Shown: positions 1 through 15,118, numbered from the stretch's first letter. The stretch: DNA of 64,000 nucleotides from Campylorhamphus procurvoides (GCA_013396655.1 WBMV01002681.1:2108001-2172000), one strand, 5' to 3'. Notes: generated by a model not told the origin, from the letters alone. Made by a program: numbers and translations.

Positions 1-3000
1 AAGCAGGTGTAAATAATAAATTGGTTTACAGCCTTTATAATATATTGGGCTTTGTTCCACTGTATGTGTTACTCTGGATAAAACAGATCTCAGTTTTGAA
101 GGGCAAATTTCTTGCTGATCTTGCTCAAGCTCACTAATTGTTGGGTTACAGCTAGTTCGACAGGAGATGGACAGGAGTAGATGTGTTGCCATCTTTTACT
201 TCCCAGCTGGGAGAGAGACCTGCTGTAGAAGAGGGAACCATGGCAACAACAAGGCTCTTGTGTATATGCAAATCCTTACAACTCTTTGAAGTAGCAAAAT
301 TGTTCCTGAAGTTGTCTAGACAGAGGTGAATGCTATGATGTAGTTTTTCTGGCGCAAGGATGTGGGTGGGTGACACAGATCTGGTCTTACTGAGCTGAAG
401 CACAAATTCAAACCGCCACTGACATCATTATATTCATATAAATGGGTGCCACTTACCTGTTCTGCAATATTGGGGGATAAAACAATGGTATTGGAGCTAA
501 TTAAAAGATATAGAAGGTAGACTAGTCTGTTTTGTTCAGACACATTTCAAACCAATTAGCTTAGGTGCTTTGGAACTGAAGCACTGTACTGACCAAAATG
601 GAACAGAGTACATTTCCATAGTACTCTTCTTTTATTCTGTGTTTATTCACAGCTAGTGACACTGGCTGAAGACACCATACTTCAGCCATATGAATGTCTT
701 ATATGTTTTTTTTGCTTTGTTGGTCTTCTCTAGACTTAGAAATGCTTTTTTCTGAAATATTTCTTCTCTTGCTTTTGTTGAGTTTCACTTTGAAGTAAAT
801 CTTATAAAATTTCTTCATGTAGTTTAAATATTTTTCTATAGTTTTCTGATCAGTATCTCTATTTTCTGTCTTAATTTTTTGCTTGTGGCTTTATATCATA
901 CAATAGACAGCTAATGAAATATATAGAATAAATTTCAGGAAAACTGAAGATTGACTGGTGCAACAATTTGTATTTAAACTATTTTGGCTGTTTTAGGAAT
1001 TGGCTCTTTCAGTATATTTATGGCTTGAATCAAATATATGCTAAATGAGTAGCTGCTAGTCTTCATTTATTTTTGTAATGGGAAAATGTTAGAGAATCAA
1101 TGGAGCTGGGCATAGGTGTTTTATAGGTATGCCCACATATAAGGAATCTACTTTTTCTGCCATTTCTGTTGTGCAGCAATTTGCGTTGAATGAAGAAACC
1201 ATCAGACTGGCTGGATTTTTTAATTAGTGTTTAGAAAAGAAAATACTACTTTGCATCACTTTATGACTTAGTTCTTTAAAAAGAATGAAGAGTCGAATTC
1301 AAATTCAAATTATATTGAATTATTCAGTTAATCCTATAAGAAAACCCAGATCAAAGTCTGGTCGAAGCTCAGCAGTCAAGTAGTAGAAAAATACAGTAGC
1401 TAATGACAGTTTATTTCTGCTCATACTGCCTTATATGTACAGGAACTTGGTTATATGGGCATTAGTCATCATTCCCCAATATTTATTTCCTAGCTAATAT
1501 CATAAAAGAATGGTTTTAAACTGTTCTTTGCTGCTGACAGCTTTTGGGATGACCATCTGAGGCATTTAAATAAAATGTAAGATGCATACTTTGTTCTTCA
1601 CTGTAAACACACAGGCTATGAAATTTATAACCAAGTCCTTCTTTCCTTTTCTTTAATTTTTCTGCTTACATAAAAAGATATTGAATAAGTTTATTGGATG
1701 TTTGGTATATGTAAGCATTTCTTACTGACGGTAAAATACAGTCAGCTTAAGGGACCCTAAAATTGACACTCATTATGTTTCAGAACACTGGATTTTTAAG
1801 GTTTTTAATTTTAACAAGATTCACTTTATTTAATATAAAAGAATATAAGGAAACAGTACTGCTTAAACTATCTCGTTCAAGTCTCAGAAAGTTTGATAAT
1901 TGATAATTCTTTTGTCAATAAAAGTTCACATTTAATTGGTGACACCAATTCCTTTTTTGTCTCATCTTGTCATTGTGAAAGTGGAAATGTCACTATTGAG
2001 TTGCATATAAGAATGAGTGCTTTTAGTGTTTATGGAACATGAAGTGATTTAATTATATGAGATGAATTAAATACATCACTTTCTTTGTCCATGTCTTTAA
2101 TAGTTGCCCTGTAATTTGATGCAATGATTTCAGTTAAAGTGATAAGGGAAAAAAAACCAGTTTCATCTGCACAGTCCAGTAAACATAATGTCCATAAATA
2201 ATATAATTAAGGTACAAAGAGGTGGGCCGACTTAATAACCAAAATTTCTTTCTCATGTCATAGATCACAATTTGACTCGTCAGATGAGGCTGCACTGATG
2301 TAAGATATATTGTATTCTAGGCGTAGAAGTTGCTGTAGTGGAAAGGGCAAGTATTTTGAAAATTTACCACAGAGAGTGCAATTACATGTTTTATATGATG
2401 CATTCTCTTAGTAACTTGCTTTAGTTTTCGATGGCACAACCAGTATGATATTGCAATAACTGCTTGTGGGTAAATTAGAAGTGGGGGATTTTGATGCATA
2501 CATTTTGATTTATGCAACATTCTGCAATGCAGGAACACAGTCCTAAGTAGACTCCAAGCTCCATCATGGTAAGAATACAGAGGCGGATAATTGTAGATGC
2601 ATTTTGAAACAATTGGCCTTTTTTAGGAAGGTCAGTTTAATGCTTTACAGTTTTTCCATTTGTTACTTCAAATTATGCTGTTCTGAAACAAGAAAAAGGG
2701 GTTTATGGAGTTATAGATGGATTGTAAAACTGAATTTATCGACCCAGTATTGGACTTCCTTGGTTTTGGATTTGTATGTCAACGTGTTAACTCCCTAAAA
2801 CAGACTCAGAAAACACTTAAAATATTTTTACAAAATATATCCAGAAGAGATAATGTTATATCTAATACTGTTATATATACAAATAATGCTACACAGTTAT
2901 CCATTAAATACCACTTCCTTGGAAGATTATATAACACAGTACAAGTCATTAATCTTTGTGATAAAATGTTCTAAGGTAGTATCCTCTCAATTTCCTTTCT

Positions 3001-6000
3001 GCGAGGAAAAGGTTGCACAGGCTTATTTATATTTTCCAACAACCTGCATGCTAATAGTACAATTTCTAAATACATGCTATCACATTTCAAGGCTATAAAT
3101 CTAGTGTGTTGATAAATGGTGACAATTAAACATAGTCATGAACTAGTCCTGATGAGCCAGAATAAACAGGAATTTACTCTCTACTTCCAGTTGTAAGCAG
3201 CTCATTATCTGACATTTCTTACGGATCATAATTTGTGTTGAGTACTGATTAATGAAAACCACTTTCACCTGCCAAAAGCAGTTCATTTCACAAGGTAACT
3301 GTTCCAGTGGCAACTTAGCAAGTCTTGCTACTCCTGTACACTGCACAAACACTATCTCCGCTTAAACCTCAAACTAAAACATGCTCAGCCCCAATGATTG
3401 CTTGAAATCAAGGCAAAAAGTTGAGAATATGAGCCTCTCCAGTGTTCCTAGTGATCTCTTCCAGATTTTGGAATGCAGGTAGTCTGTAATTCTTTGTAGC
3501 CAAAACACCAATAGAGGGAAAGGATTATATTTGTACCTGGGATTCAGTGAAAAGGGGGATGGAAGACAAAAAGAAACTGGTTCTGATCAAGGAATAAGGG
3601 TAAAAGCTGGGGAATAGTAGGATTTTACCCTGGTTTCCAGGACAGTTTACTGAAACAAAGTAAGGAACTCAAAGTTATGAAATGTCTCTACATGAGAGGG
3701 ATTAGAAATATATTTGGGGCAGGGGGGGGATTTAATCTGTTGATGATCAGATCAAGGGAGGATTTGTCAAGCAGCTGGAGAGAATTTGGTGGGACCAGGT
3801 GAAAAGGACAGTGAGGTGACAGAGTGGAATTAGAGAAAATAAGTCTGGAATAGAAGCCAGAGAATAGGGAAAAAAGAAGGAAATTCGTAACTTCTAGAGA
3901 TGGAACGCAACACATTTTAGTCTGTTTCTGTCTCATGAGATCACCAGGCACAGTGGCAGTGTCCGGCATCAATGCAACACACATGGCAGAAGTACTGTTT
4001 TTCATTTGTCTTCTGTTTTAAACTAGAAAATTGAAAAAAAAAATTATTTCAAAATTAAGTATTTTAGGTTACAAAGGCAAGCCTTCAGGCATTAGGAAAT
4101 TACAGTTGTTTTTCTGGTCCTTATGCAAATGTATCAGATGGAAATATTTAATTATTTATTTGCACCAATAGGATGTTTTCCCCACAGAACCTTATTTTTG
4201 AGACAAATATATCTTCTTCGGTGATTAAATGGGCATTTTGTAGTAACGAGTACAATATCTTTGATACAACTAGTCCTAGTTTTCTCATTCTTCAGGGTTT
4301 AATTTAGCTCCACTTTTGTTCAGCATCGGGAAAATATAAATAATACTGACCCGTCATGTCTTGAGTATTCTGAAAATAGCACTGTATTAGTGGGTGTCTG
4401 ATAGTCATGACAGAAGGATCATAGGAAAAATGCCAATTCTGTTTTAATAACAGTTTTAATTAGTATGTGGTAAATAAAACATAGGCTTGTGCCTTTAACA
4501 AAGAAAATAAAGCTGAAAATACCAAATAGCTCCTCATTAAGGAGTTTCCAGTCTGTGAACTGAAGGAGGAGAGGACGCAGTGGAAAAATAATAAGCATGT
4601 GTTTACGCAATTAAAAAACCTGCATTAGTTTTAAAGGCAACTTTAGTTCTGGCATTTACTCTTGTTTGGTTTCTTGACATAGTTATGGGGGTGATTTATA
4701 GATTAACTATGTAAATCTGTCTCTAGGAATTATCAGATGTTTGATATTATTTAATAAATAGCAAATTGCTTCACTTGTGTTTTCCAGAGAAAAGATATTA
4801 AGCAGAAACTACATGAAATCTCTTGTTCTGAGTGTCTCAGAATGGATTTTTTTTTAAGAGGAGAAAAAAGGAATTGCACTAGCTAGAAGCATCTTATATA
4901 CTATAGGAAGCTTCTAGAAAGCCAGTGATGTCCTTCCAGTAGGGAAGGGGAATCCTGTTTCCAGGATACAACTGATTTCTTTGAGTAGGTGTAAATCTAC
5001 AATGAAATCTCTCAGATTTCTGTTACTTTAGGACATTAGGGTGTATAACATATTAACAAAGTAGAAAAGTTGTAATGTCCCTATATATTGCAGATGTGCT
5101 CCTGTTATTTTTGGTTTACTTGGGGCAATATTGTTATATCTCTTTAATTTAGCATAGCTTTATAAGATGTATTGGTATTTATTGTTGTCTGCTTTCCTGA
5201 CATGTCTTTCTCTGAATCCATATGCTGAGAGGCTTGGAAAAAGGAAAAGTCAAATGGGTAGGTGAGTTTTTGTCTTCTGGAGAGGATCCAGTTATGAAAA
5301 TATTTCCAAAAGAGAAGATTAATTCACAGTCTGAGCTCCCCAAAGGCATGCTCTGCCTTCCACTTGTAATGATGAGAAGATATTCTTTGCAAGATGCATA
5401 AAAATATGTTCTCCAAAGGCTGCATTTTATGCAGCCAGAAGCAGCAGACAGAAGCAGCCATGAAATTAATTTTAAAACCATTTTGCAGAAATGTGTAGAC
5501 ATGACAGTGGCAGTGATCTCTCTTACACCTCTTGGGTCCTGTGTTTTTACTGTGATCGAATTGAGCTGTCAGATTATGTAGAGAGTGACAACTCTTTACT
5601 AGCTGCAGCTGGATGAATAATGCAAAGAAAATGTTTGCAATCATCCTTTGCTATATAAAATAATTTTTCTTACTCTCTTAAACCCCCTTTTGAGTTACAT
5701 GTATATTAGTGTGGCAAGAGGTATGACACATGTATGAATGCACAGTTGTAAACTTGCTGTAAATTCACTGAATATTTGTGGAATACTAGATAATTGACAA
5801 ACCAAAAATTCATCTAATATTCTGTCAGGTGAATAGTGTTAGTCATTCTCTTCAGCTGTGGGTTAAGCTTTTGCATTAGAGAGAAGAATAACATTAAAAT
5901 GTTGGTGGCCAAATTCTAGAAAAATACTCAGTGTTGAAACTGCAGTTATGGATGTTATGAAACTGGAGTTATGAATCAATTTATGATGCAACTTTCTGAA

Positions 6001-7885
6001 CCTTTTAGCTTCAATGTATAAATTTATTCACCCAAGCTCATATTTATGCAGAAAATGAGAAGCCCGAAATTTTTTGAAATTTTTGTTGTTCTTGAAAAAC
6101 CAGGCCATTTAAGGTAGCTGCTGAAAATATGCAAATTAGTACCTCAGTGTACGAAATTTTTGACAAGATTGTGATGAGCACTTTCATTCTACTGATGTTA
6201 GTGGAACTGTCACATTGTTTTCATGCTACTGTTTTTCTCGTCTTGCCTATTATTTCAAACTGGTTTGAAGTCGTTGACATTCCCTTGTCCTTCCCAAACT
6301 TGTTCTCTACTTAATTTTGAGCATATTGGAGGGAAACGGAAAATGCCATTCGAAAGGCTACAACACTCGTCTGTATCAGATGAATTTAAAAATTTTGCGG
6401 GAATATTCAGCAGTGAAAAACAGTACCGTAATTTCCAGTGAAAAATATCTTATTTTCTAAATAGGGAAAAAGACATCTTGCAATAAAATACATACATATT
6501 GCATTTTCAAATACATGTAATTAAAATCCTACTGTTAACAATGTTTAAATAACACTATGAATATTTCTAAAGTCCATGAAAGAAATGTTCTTCACTTTGA
6601 AACCCAACAGAGTTTCTGTAACATTTTACAAACAAATAAGGAAAGTATTTTTAAATTTGTTTTTGAAGTCATACTTTTATATCATTTTTTCACTGTATGA
6701 ATTGCAGCTTGATTGCAAAAAGTTATGAGAAGCCGCAGTTGAACTTGAAATAGACTATATCTTTTTAAGATGACATGGTGCTTTAGACAAGTGTTTTGGG
6801 AAATATAGTGTGAATTTTCAAGTGATCTCATTCTCCACATTCACACTGTCTTTTTGTTTCCTTATAGCTCTGTCAGCACTTTTCCCCTCCTTTCCCCATC
6901 CTGCTAAAATGGCCTATTGGTCTGACATATTGATCCCACTTGGTCCCATGACTAATATTGATTTTATTCTCAATGGGACCGTAGCCTGTCATCAAACTTA
7001 TATTTTCTTTCATATCAAGATAATATTTGATTGGCTTATTTGACACTAGAAGGCAACTGTGCTTGGTTATGATCAATACACTTGTATTCTCTGTTCCTTA
7101 TCATTCTCAGTAAGACTACATTAGCAAATGAACCATGAAAATGCTTCAACTACTTGTCAAGTAGTAGAAGAATTTTACTCCCGTTCTCAGGCAGTGTATG
7201 AGTACTCCACTGGGCCCCTTATTGTAAACACTGGACTTCTATCATTGTGGTACAAGTCTATTATGGCATCAAGTTAAAAGACTGGGAGATTTTCAGCTAA
7301 AGGCATATGATGTTTCAGTTTTTGTTTACTTTGTCTTATATGCATGGAGACCCTTTGAAAAGTTAATCCAAACTAACTGCAAAAATAATTAACTATATTA
7401 AATGTGTCTGTGAATCCTCTTATTCAGAGTTAAGGTGCCCTTAATTCTATTTGTCAAGAATTTTCTCTTTCATTCTGAATAAGGATAGACACACAAAATG
7501 CTAATACAGTTTGACTAATCTCCTTCAAAGTCCAATTTTAATTAATTTAGATTAATTCTTCAGTATTCCTATGTAGATCAGGCTTTTTCAGTGATACTCG
7601 CTTTATCACTAATAGCTCAGATACAGGCTCTTTCATGCTGGTGAATATTCAGTGGCATCAGAAGTAGCCAAGAATCAAAGAAGGTATCATCTGTAGGAAG
7701 AGTATTCCATTAGTGTTTGATGCATAATACAAAATATGCACTCAGTAACTTTTAGGGTTGTGTCAGAGATAAAAAGACTGTGTTACTTTTTAAACCAAAG
7801 TGCTATAAGAGTCCATCAGTGTGCCTCTGCTCCGTGGGTATACTGAAGGAACTTGCCTCAGGTATGTGTATATCCATATATATTC

Positions 7886-7909
7886 TTTTTTTTTTTTTTT
7901 TTTTTTTTT
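7886..7909. repeat. Poly(T), 24 bases
   Basis: This uninterrupted run of 24 T is flanked by tatatccatatatattc on the left. It may be the inverted tail of an old retroposed copy, but no element body is recognised to its right. Length is likely to vary between individuals or assemblies. Confidence 0.9.
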
Positions 7910-10891
7910 AATGGGGACTCTCACAGGTAGCTAAGTGACTGCTGTATGCTTGGGGAAACTGATACTGTGGCTGTCATCACTACTACCACTTAGAAAATTA
8001 GGTAAACAAATACATACAGAGAGAACTGGAAAACCTTTTTCTATATTTTTGAGTGAAAATATGTAATTTTGGTTTTCAACTTGAGTAAATCTGGCAAAGA
8101 ATAGTGAAAATTTAGAGAAGGGGTAAAGGAATAAAAGGTACATTTCTGAAGTGTTAAACTTCAGTTTATAGTGAAGTGTTGAAGTGTTAACATGAAATGT
8201 TAAAATGACAAGAAGAAAACACTTATTTTTCACTTTTCTCATTCTGGTTGAGTAAATAATTCAAGCGCAATAAGAAGTTTACCCTTTAATGGATTTGATT
8301 TCCCCAGACAAATGCGTCAGATTTCTGTATATTTTTGTGTTAACATAGTTATGGAATATTATTTTTTCCTGCTTTGTTTAATCTGGCTGGATGACACTGC
8401 ATTGTACATCAAAAATATTCTTTGCGTAAAGAAATATTATTTCTTTACCTGTTTTTCTTTGCTTCCATCAAATTTATGCTATATCTACATGACTGTAATC
8501 CTAATAGATGATTCCAATATAAGTGGAAGTACATATGTTCTGCTATTACCAGACATGGAAATGAGATTACTGGAAACATTAATATGGTATCTGAAGATGT
8601 TAATTCATTATTTTTAACTATTATTTTTAAGCTACATCCAAAAAATGTGCAAAGATGTTTCCCATATGAAGCAATTATAGCAGGAAATATCCATCTTTAA
8701 AATATGTTCTTAATTTTTGTGTCAGAGTTCTCCCTTTATTGTGGTCATTATTTCAAGGTGTGGAGTGTAATTTTGGTTTTGGTCATTCTTGTATCTGTTT
8801 TGCATGTGGTGCAAAGCTTTACCTAATGCATTAAGGAAAACTGACCTGGATTTTTTAGCAGTGAGTCACTTTTCTTGAAATTTGCTAGACTGAAACTTTG
8901 GATGAGCTTAAAGCCAGTGAAGAAACTTGTAGCCAGAACTGTCTTACCTCTGTAGCAGAATGGCTCTCACACCTTTTAGCTTTCATATAAACCACTCGCA
9001 ACGGGTTACCTGCTTCTGCATTCTTTCTACACAGCTGATAATACGCTGTGTTGCAGGAAAGGTTAGCAAACACGTACTAGTCTAAGCTGTAACTTAACTG
9101 TAGCAGTAGCATTTACTGGTTTGGTTAGAGAGAAGGAGCAGAAATGTTCAAGCATTATTGCTGAAATTAGATTTCTGCATGAATGTGGGAGTTCTTGAAG
9201 CCACTGTCATCCCACTCATCAAAATTTCTTTTCCCATAAGATGAATACAGGAAGAAATAAGAAAATTGCACTTAGCCATCAACAAGAAGTTATTGCTTGC
9301 AAAATGTGGTGTTTCATCTCATTAAATAATAGAAAACCTTACAAAGATCATGATTCTTTCTTAAATGTGTTGACCTGCTGTTATATTTGATTGGAAAAAC
9401 ACTGGATGTGGTAGGTTTCTAAGCTCCAGCTATTTTTCTTTTGTATACAATTAGTTCCTGTCGTTATCACTCATTTGTCATTGTAAATGTTTGCTTGGAG
9501 AAAAAAAAAAAGCCAAACCCACATTTTAAAATTTACTTCTATATTTTAAAAGTTATTGATATCTTCCAGTATTTGCATAGTGAAAGGAGAGTAGTCAGTG
9601 ACCTCTTCTCTATGTCACTGGTTTGTGTGTGCAGTCATGGTAAAGATGTAAATAAGATGAAACTGTATGTGCTTGTGCTAGTAAGTTTCTCTTCTAACAA
9701 AAAAATATAAATCCACATATTTATGAGAGTCATGATGGGTTTTTTGAGTAACTGGCCAAAGTATTTTTTTCCTTTAGTAAGGAATAGTGATACTGCATTG
9801 AAACTAAAACCACAGTAAATTTGCACACACAAATCACCAAATCAAACAATTTACAATCTTACAATGTTTTCATATCATTAAACTATTAGACCAACTTTTG
9901 CATAATGAACAAATGTGAGTAACCAGTGTATTTGTCTTCATTGAAAACACTGCCATTTCTACTTAGGCTTCTTAGAAGAAAAAGACTTCAAGAATATTAA
10001 CCATCAACTAATTAAGATGTACTTAATTAAATGCAAATGCTACTTAGCAAAGGCAATTGAGAGAAATTGTGATTAGGGAATTAGCAACTGATTTAACACT
10101 TGGAGCTACCAGCTAGGCACCTAAGCATTAGGAATGAATGTGGAAACTTCACTTGATAAGAATAATACAAGGAGAAAATGCACCATCTTTTCACGTTGTA
10201 TTTGTTGAAAATATTCTGTGTCAATGAAGTAGAATATATTAAGGTCATAAATTTCAGTTAATGCAGCTTTATAGTCAATAATTAGAGAGGTTAAAAGTTA
10301 TTCCAAATGTTGACAATTTATCAACCTACCTCATAGTGAGATATTTTTTGACAGTTGGTCATTCAGGAACTGTAACAGAAAATAATTACTGAGGTAATAC
10401 TGTGTTGCTGCTGTTTTGAAAGACACTGCCATTTTACTAACATTAAAGCTTATACTGACAGACTTTATCTTTGGAGCAGATATGAATAAATACCATCAAG
10501 ATGATAAGAAGGCTAGTGGGATTAATAAAACATAGAAGGTTTCCTGTTGTCTATCAAAGTATGTGCTATATGAAAGTATTGAACTGATTCAAGAGCAAAA
10601 ATTGTTCTGTCAGTCAAGTATTGCTGCATGTGCTGCTTTTTTCCTCCAAATACTCTTAAGATTGTTGAGCTAAACTAGATGGTAAGTGATGAATTGCATG
10701 TAAATATTATTGTTTCCCATTTCTGTGGCTTATTTGATTAGGTTTTCAGAGATTAACTTCTAAATTCTCCCTACTGAAAAAGCTGGGTCAGACTTTCACA
10801 GTTGTGTATGCATTTTAATTAAAGAAAGTGTGTTCCTCAGAGCGCTTACTCCTGTGTAAGGAAAACCAAACAACTACACAGAATTGCCAAC

Positions 10892-10977
10892 GAAACCCCA
10901 AAACCCAAAAAACAAACAAAACAAACAAAACCCCAAACAAAATAAAACCCCAAACCCAAAAACAACAACAAAAAAAT
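10892..10977 (+). repeat. A/C-rich low-complexity tract
   Basis: AAACCCC, AAACAAAC and AACAAC units alternate over about 86 bases. The complementary strand reads as an artificial hydrophobic open frame (Phe, Val, Gly, Leu, Cys), which is compositional and not a gene. Confidence 0.85.
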
Positions 10978-13725
10978 CCTGGTATGAAACTGAATTTCCA
11001 ATCAGCAGTTCTGATAAAGTAGAATATGATAAGGAGGTTTGAGGAAGACACGTTGCAAGTGTCTGATTATGCAAAAGGACAGAATTTGAATGAAATTATT
11101 ATGGGCCCCCACTTTTTCCTATGTGTAATTCACAAGAGTTCTCTACCTCTTCTGATCATTTTAAAAATAAAAATTCGTGCTACTGCTGGAGCACCAAGGT
11201 TTGGAAGGAAAAGCTAATTTCTGTAACATTAACTTGTATGCGGCTCATGCTAGGCAGGCAGGATTTATCCTTTTCTTGGTGAACTTTGGGGACAGGTGAT
11301 CAATTCATGATTTGAAAGAAATGCAAGAGTATTAGAAGTATTTAAACAATATTTTCAGTTTATCCTGGTGTTTGATTACCATCTGCTCATTTGTAGATAT
11401 AAGGTGTCCTAGCATGTGAAAAATTAGGGGTTTTGATAGATTTGGTAGCTTTTCTGTAATATGAAGAATTTCCATCTTGCATTAGACTAATCATCCAATG
11501 CATAGACAAGGTTATTAATATTTAAAATCTAGTATGGAACTTCACATTTAAATAAGTTTGTAAGTTTTCTTAATTATTGATTTTTTTGAAGTTGGTTTTT
11601 TTTTTTATTTTATACTCTTTAGAATAATGGCAGTTAGATTCATTAGTTAGACTCATGGCAGTTAGACCTCTTTCTATACTGGTACAGTCTAATCATGATA
11701 TTTCTGTAACTTTGAGACAGTTATATTTTCTTTCTGTTTTTCTGCCCTGATTTAGGCACTTCAGAATTGTAAGAAAATTATGAAACAAACAAACAAAAAT
11801 CCCCACATATTCCCTTCTTCTAGTCAAACTATATTGTATATCTCTACAGAGATAATGCAAAAAAATTTCAACTGTGTATCATGTCCAAACATTCTAGTGG
11901 AGAAGGATATGCATTACTAACTTCTACTGGAGGGAGTGACTAAAGTTAGTTCCATATGAGAAACAGGATGGAGTACATAGCACAGTCCTGGTTTTCCTAG
12001 GTTTTGAGTATCAATAGACCTCTTGTATTCTTGATGGGCAGAATCCACACAGCAGCTTTGGCTTCTCAACCAGGCTGAGGTTGATCAACACATTTTGAGA
12101 CTGATGAGGGAGGGAGTGTAAGGACACACATAGGACCACATGGGAGAAATTCATGTGGGAAGCTGCACGTTCAAGTTAACAGTCTCAGCCATTTCAGCCT
12201 TTACAACCCATACCCGAGACAGTTCAAGACTTTCCTGTTGATTATTTCTCTGAATGGAAAAGGAAGGAAACTGTCAATGGCAATCAGCACAGCTCACAGA
12301 TTTTGCTATTGTGTGAACTGTGTTTTTATTTCTGTGGACTGCATGCTTAGAGACATTACTGAAGGGAGGTGATTAATGACCAAGCCTTCTTCACCCCCAA
12401 ACACTGAGCACTTTAAAAACTGAGATCTGGTGTGCCTTTTCAAATATTTTAGGTGCCCAGCAGTTTTCCAAAGGACAATACATCATGTGTCTCCTTTTCA
12501 GCTTAGCTGGCAAGACAAGAACACTGCTAGGAGAGGTATCTGCTGAGAAAGGTTGCCTATAACTGATGTAGTCGCATCCATGCAACACAGTATGTACTTT
12601 AATATGTATAAGCAGTACATGCAGATTCATGCGGTGCTCTGAACTGTCAGTCTTTTCAACACTTTTATATCTTTACGTCATTTTAAATATGCAGTTTTAA
12701 AAACACTTGAATGATGCTCTGTGGTTTTTTGTATTTAAAATCAGACTATGTGTGTGGGTAGCCAGAAACCACAAAAAAAATGATAGTGACATAAGTAAGA
12801 CTTTTATTTTTTCATGGAGTTGAAGATGCAATAATAAATTTGAACACTTTGGACAGAATCTGAAGTCTGCAGTTTTAGAATTTGGGCTCAGTTTCTGTCA
12901 CTAATTCTCTTATGAACTTTAAAATATAACAGTAAGATTTGTTTTTCCACCATGATATTCCTGCCCTTTACTGATTACATAGGCATATTAAAAATATTCT
13001 TCGATATTAATGTTCAGAGCACTGTCTTGATTTAATCCCATTTATTGTGATTTTATTGTCAATTTTGTACTTAGTTTATATTAGGTTATAATTCAGCCTT
13101 TTAGAAACAGTAGATGGTTTCCTTGTACAGAACTGAGACCAAGCTAATTGCATAGGACTCCAGCAGCAGTTTTATACTGGTTGTTTTGAGGGGTTTTTTA
13201 AGTTGTCCTCTATCATTTAATTTTGCAGTAATTTTACTGCCTATTTTAAGGCTTTAATTTTTTTTCCCCTCTGTTAAGCACTTGTCTTTTAATTTGCTAC
13301 AGATCAGAATTGACAGCAATTTTTTACACTTCACTGAAGCACTGTGCACATCATGTTAAAAGATGCACATAAGCAAGAAGGTTTCATTGCCACATCTCTC
13401 TAGTGATACCAACTCAAGGAATTCTTCCCATTGGAACGTTCTTAAAGTGTTTTACAACACTTATTATCAGACACGTTTTACACAAGTGAACAAAACCACA
13501 AAGAACTGACATGATTCAACTGCATTAACCACAGAATGTTGCTCTTCTGTGGTCTAGCCCAACCTTTAGCATCTAGACCAAATTTTCACAGATACCGTAT
13601 CTGCTTTGTGAATGTAATAAAACAAAAATGGTGATATGAATACAGTCTGATAGTTATTAACCATTTACTCATGAATGCTATTCACAAGCTACCTCTCTGA
13701 TTTGTAAAAATAGAAGTTTTAGAAG

Positions 13726-13767
13726 GTTTTGGTTGGTTGGTGTTTTATTGTTGTTTGTTTGTTTTGA
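13726..13767 (-). repeat. G/T-rich low-complexity tract
   Basis: GGTTGGTTGG and GTTTGTTTG units form the complement of the A/C-rich tract type seen elsewhere in the window. Confidence 0.75.
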
Positions 13768-14360
13768 AGCAATTAAATCATTCAGAAGTTCAGTAGTGGC
13801 TCTTCTGTGTACACACAATACAGGAGGTCTTCACTCCAGGAAGGCTGCCACAAAGATATTTTAGTGTAGTGGCTCACTTTGCGGATTGTCTAGCTGGATC
13901 CAGTAGAACAGCTTGAGGAATGCTACCTCCTCAGCACTCCTCACTAAATCTGTAAAAAAGTCCCGGCGAAGGTTTAAACAATTTTTGACATTTTAAAGTC
14001 TTGAAAAACAAATCTCATTTGCTTCCTGCCATTTCTACATGCATCACTCCCTTAAGTGCAATTTGGAGATTTTAGTCCAAAATGTGTGTCTGTTGCCTAA
14101 GAGAGAAATATAATTCAACAGAAGAGACATTGCATCTGAATATGGACTATTGCTGGATTCCAGATTTTAAAGAACACATCAGCTGATAAATGGTGAAGAG
14201 TTCTCTTGACAGAAATGTCATATTCCATTTTCATCTTTCTGCTTTTTACATTTTTTCATTCTGTCATTTAGAGTATAAATGACCCAGGGCAGAGGCCTTT
14301 CAGTTTTGTTTTTTGGAATTCTGTCTTCAACTCTTGTGCAACATATATAATGTTCAAAAA

Positions 14361-15118
14361 GAATCACAGAATAACAGAATGGTTTGTGTTGGAAGGGACC
14401 TAAAGAGGATCTAGTTCCAAACACCCCTGCTACAGACAGGGACACCTTCCACTTGACCAATTAGCTCAGAGCTCCATCCGACCTGATCTTAAACACCTCC
14501 AGGCACAGGACATTCCCCACTTCTCTGGACAACCTGTTCCAGTGCCTCACCACCCTAACAGTAAAGAATTTCTTTCTGTTATCTAATCTAAACCTCCCCT
14601 GCTTCAGTTTAAAGCCATTCCCCCTAGCCTCTCTCCAGCTTTCTTGTCAGCCCTTGTTATATACTGAAAGCCTGCTATAATGTCTCATTAGAGCCTTCCC
14701 TTTTCCAGGCTGANAGGATCTAGTTCCAAACACCCCTGCTACAGACAGGGACACCTTCCACTTGACCAATTAGCTCAGAGCTCCATCCGACCTGATCTTA
14801 AACACCTCCAGGCACAGGACATTCCCCACTTCTCTGGACAACCTGTTCCAGTGCCTCACCACCCTAACAGTAAAGAATTTCTTTCTGTTATCTAATCTAA
14901 ACCTCCCCTGCTTCAGTTTAAAGCCATTCCCCCTAGCCTCTCTCCAGCTTTCTTGTCAGCCCTTGTTATATACTGAAAGCCTGCTATAATGTCTCATTAG
15001 AGCCTTCCCTTTTCCAGGCTGAACAACCTGAATTTTCTCAGCCATTCCTCATAGGAAACCTGCTCCAGACCTCTGATCACCTTCATGGCCCTCCTCTGGA
15101 CTTGCTTCAACGCGCAAG
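14361..15118 (-). mobile_element. CR1 LINE, 3' fragment, with duplicated middle
   Basis: The left end reads gaatcacagaataacagaatgg followed by a GTTGGAAGGGACC block, the inverted 3' end of avian CR1. It continues with the 3' UTR landmarks (caacctgttccagtgcctcaccaccc, ctcctctggact). The LINE therefore lies antisense to THSD7A. It is a 5'-truncated, non-coding copy. A 308 bp segment occurs twice with one N between the copies, so the true element is probably about 450 bp (see the assembly entry). No clear target-site duplication was identified. Confidence 0.93.
14406..15022. repeat. Perfect 308 bp direct duplication around one N
   Basis: 14406-14713 and 14715-15022 are identical over 308 bases as far as I compared them, with the only ambiguous base of the window (N, 14714) between them. 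The second copy breaks the order of the CR1 consensus: the 3'-UTR sequence runs to ttttccaggctga, restarts, and only after the second copy continues with the expected sequence. A zero-divergence duplication abutting an N is most simply two contig ends that overlap but were not merged. A real recent tandem duplication is possible but less likely. Confidence 0.9.

Noticed and set aside
10815..11051. 78-codon open frame on the - strand, very hydrophobic
   Set aside because: It is the translation of the A/C-rich tract read from the other strand; the residues follow from the repeat units and there is no family or splice context.
13528..13600. Possible CR1 3'-end trace (ccacagaatgttgc, tctagcccaacc)
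   Set aside because: Only a few short resemblances, too weak to separate from chance; no neighbouring CR1 landmarks.
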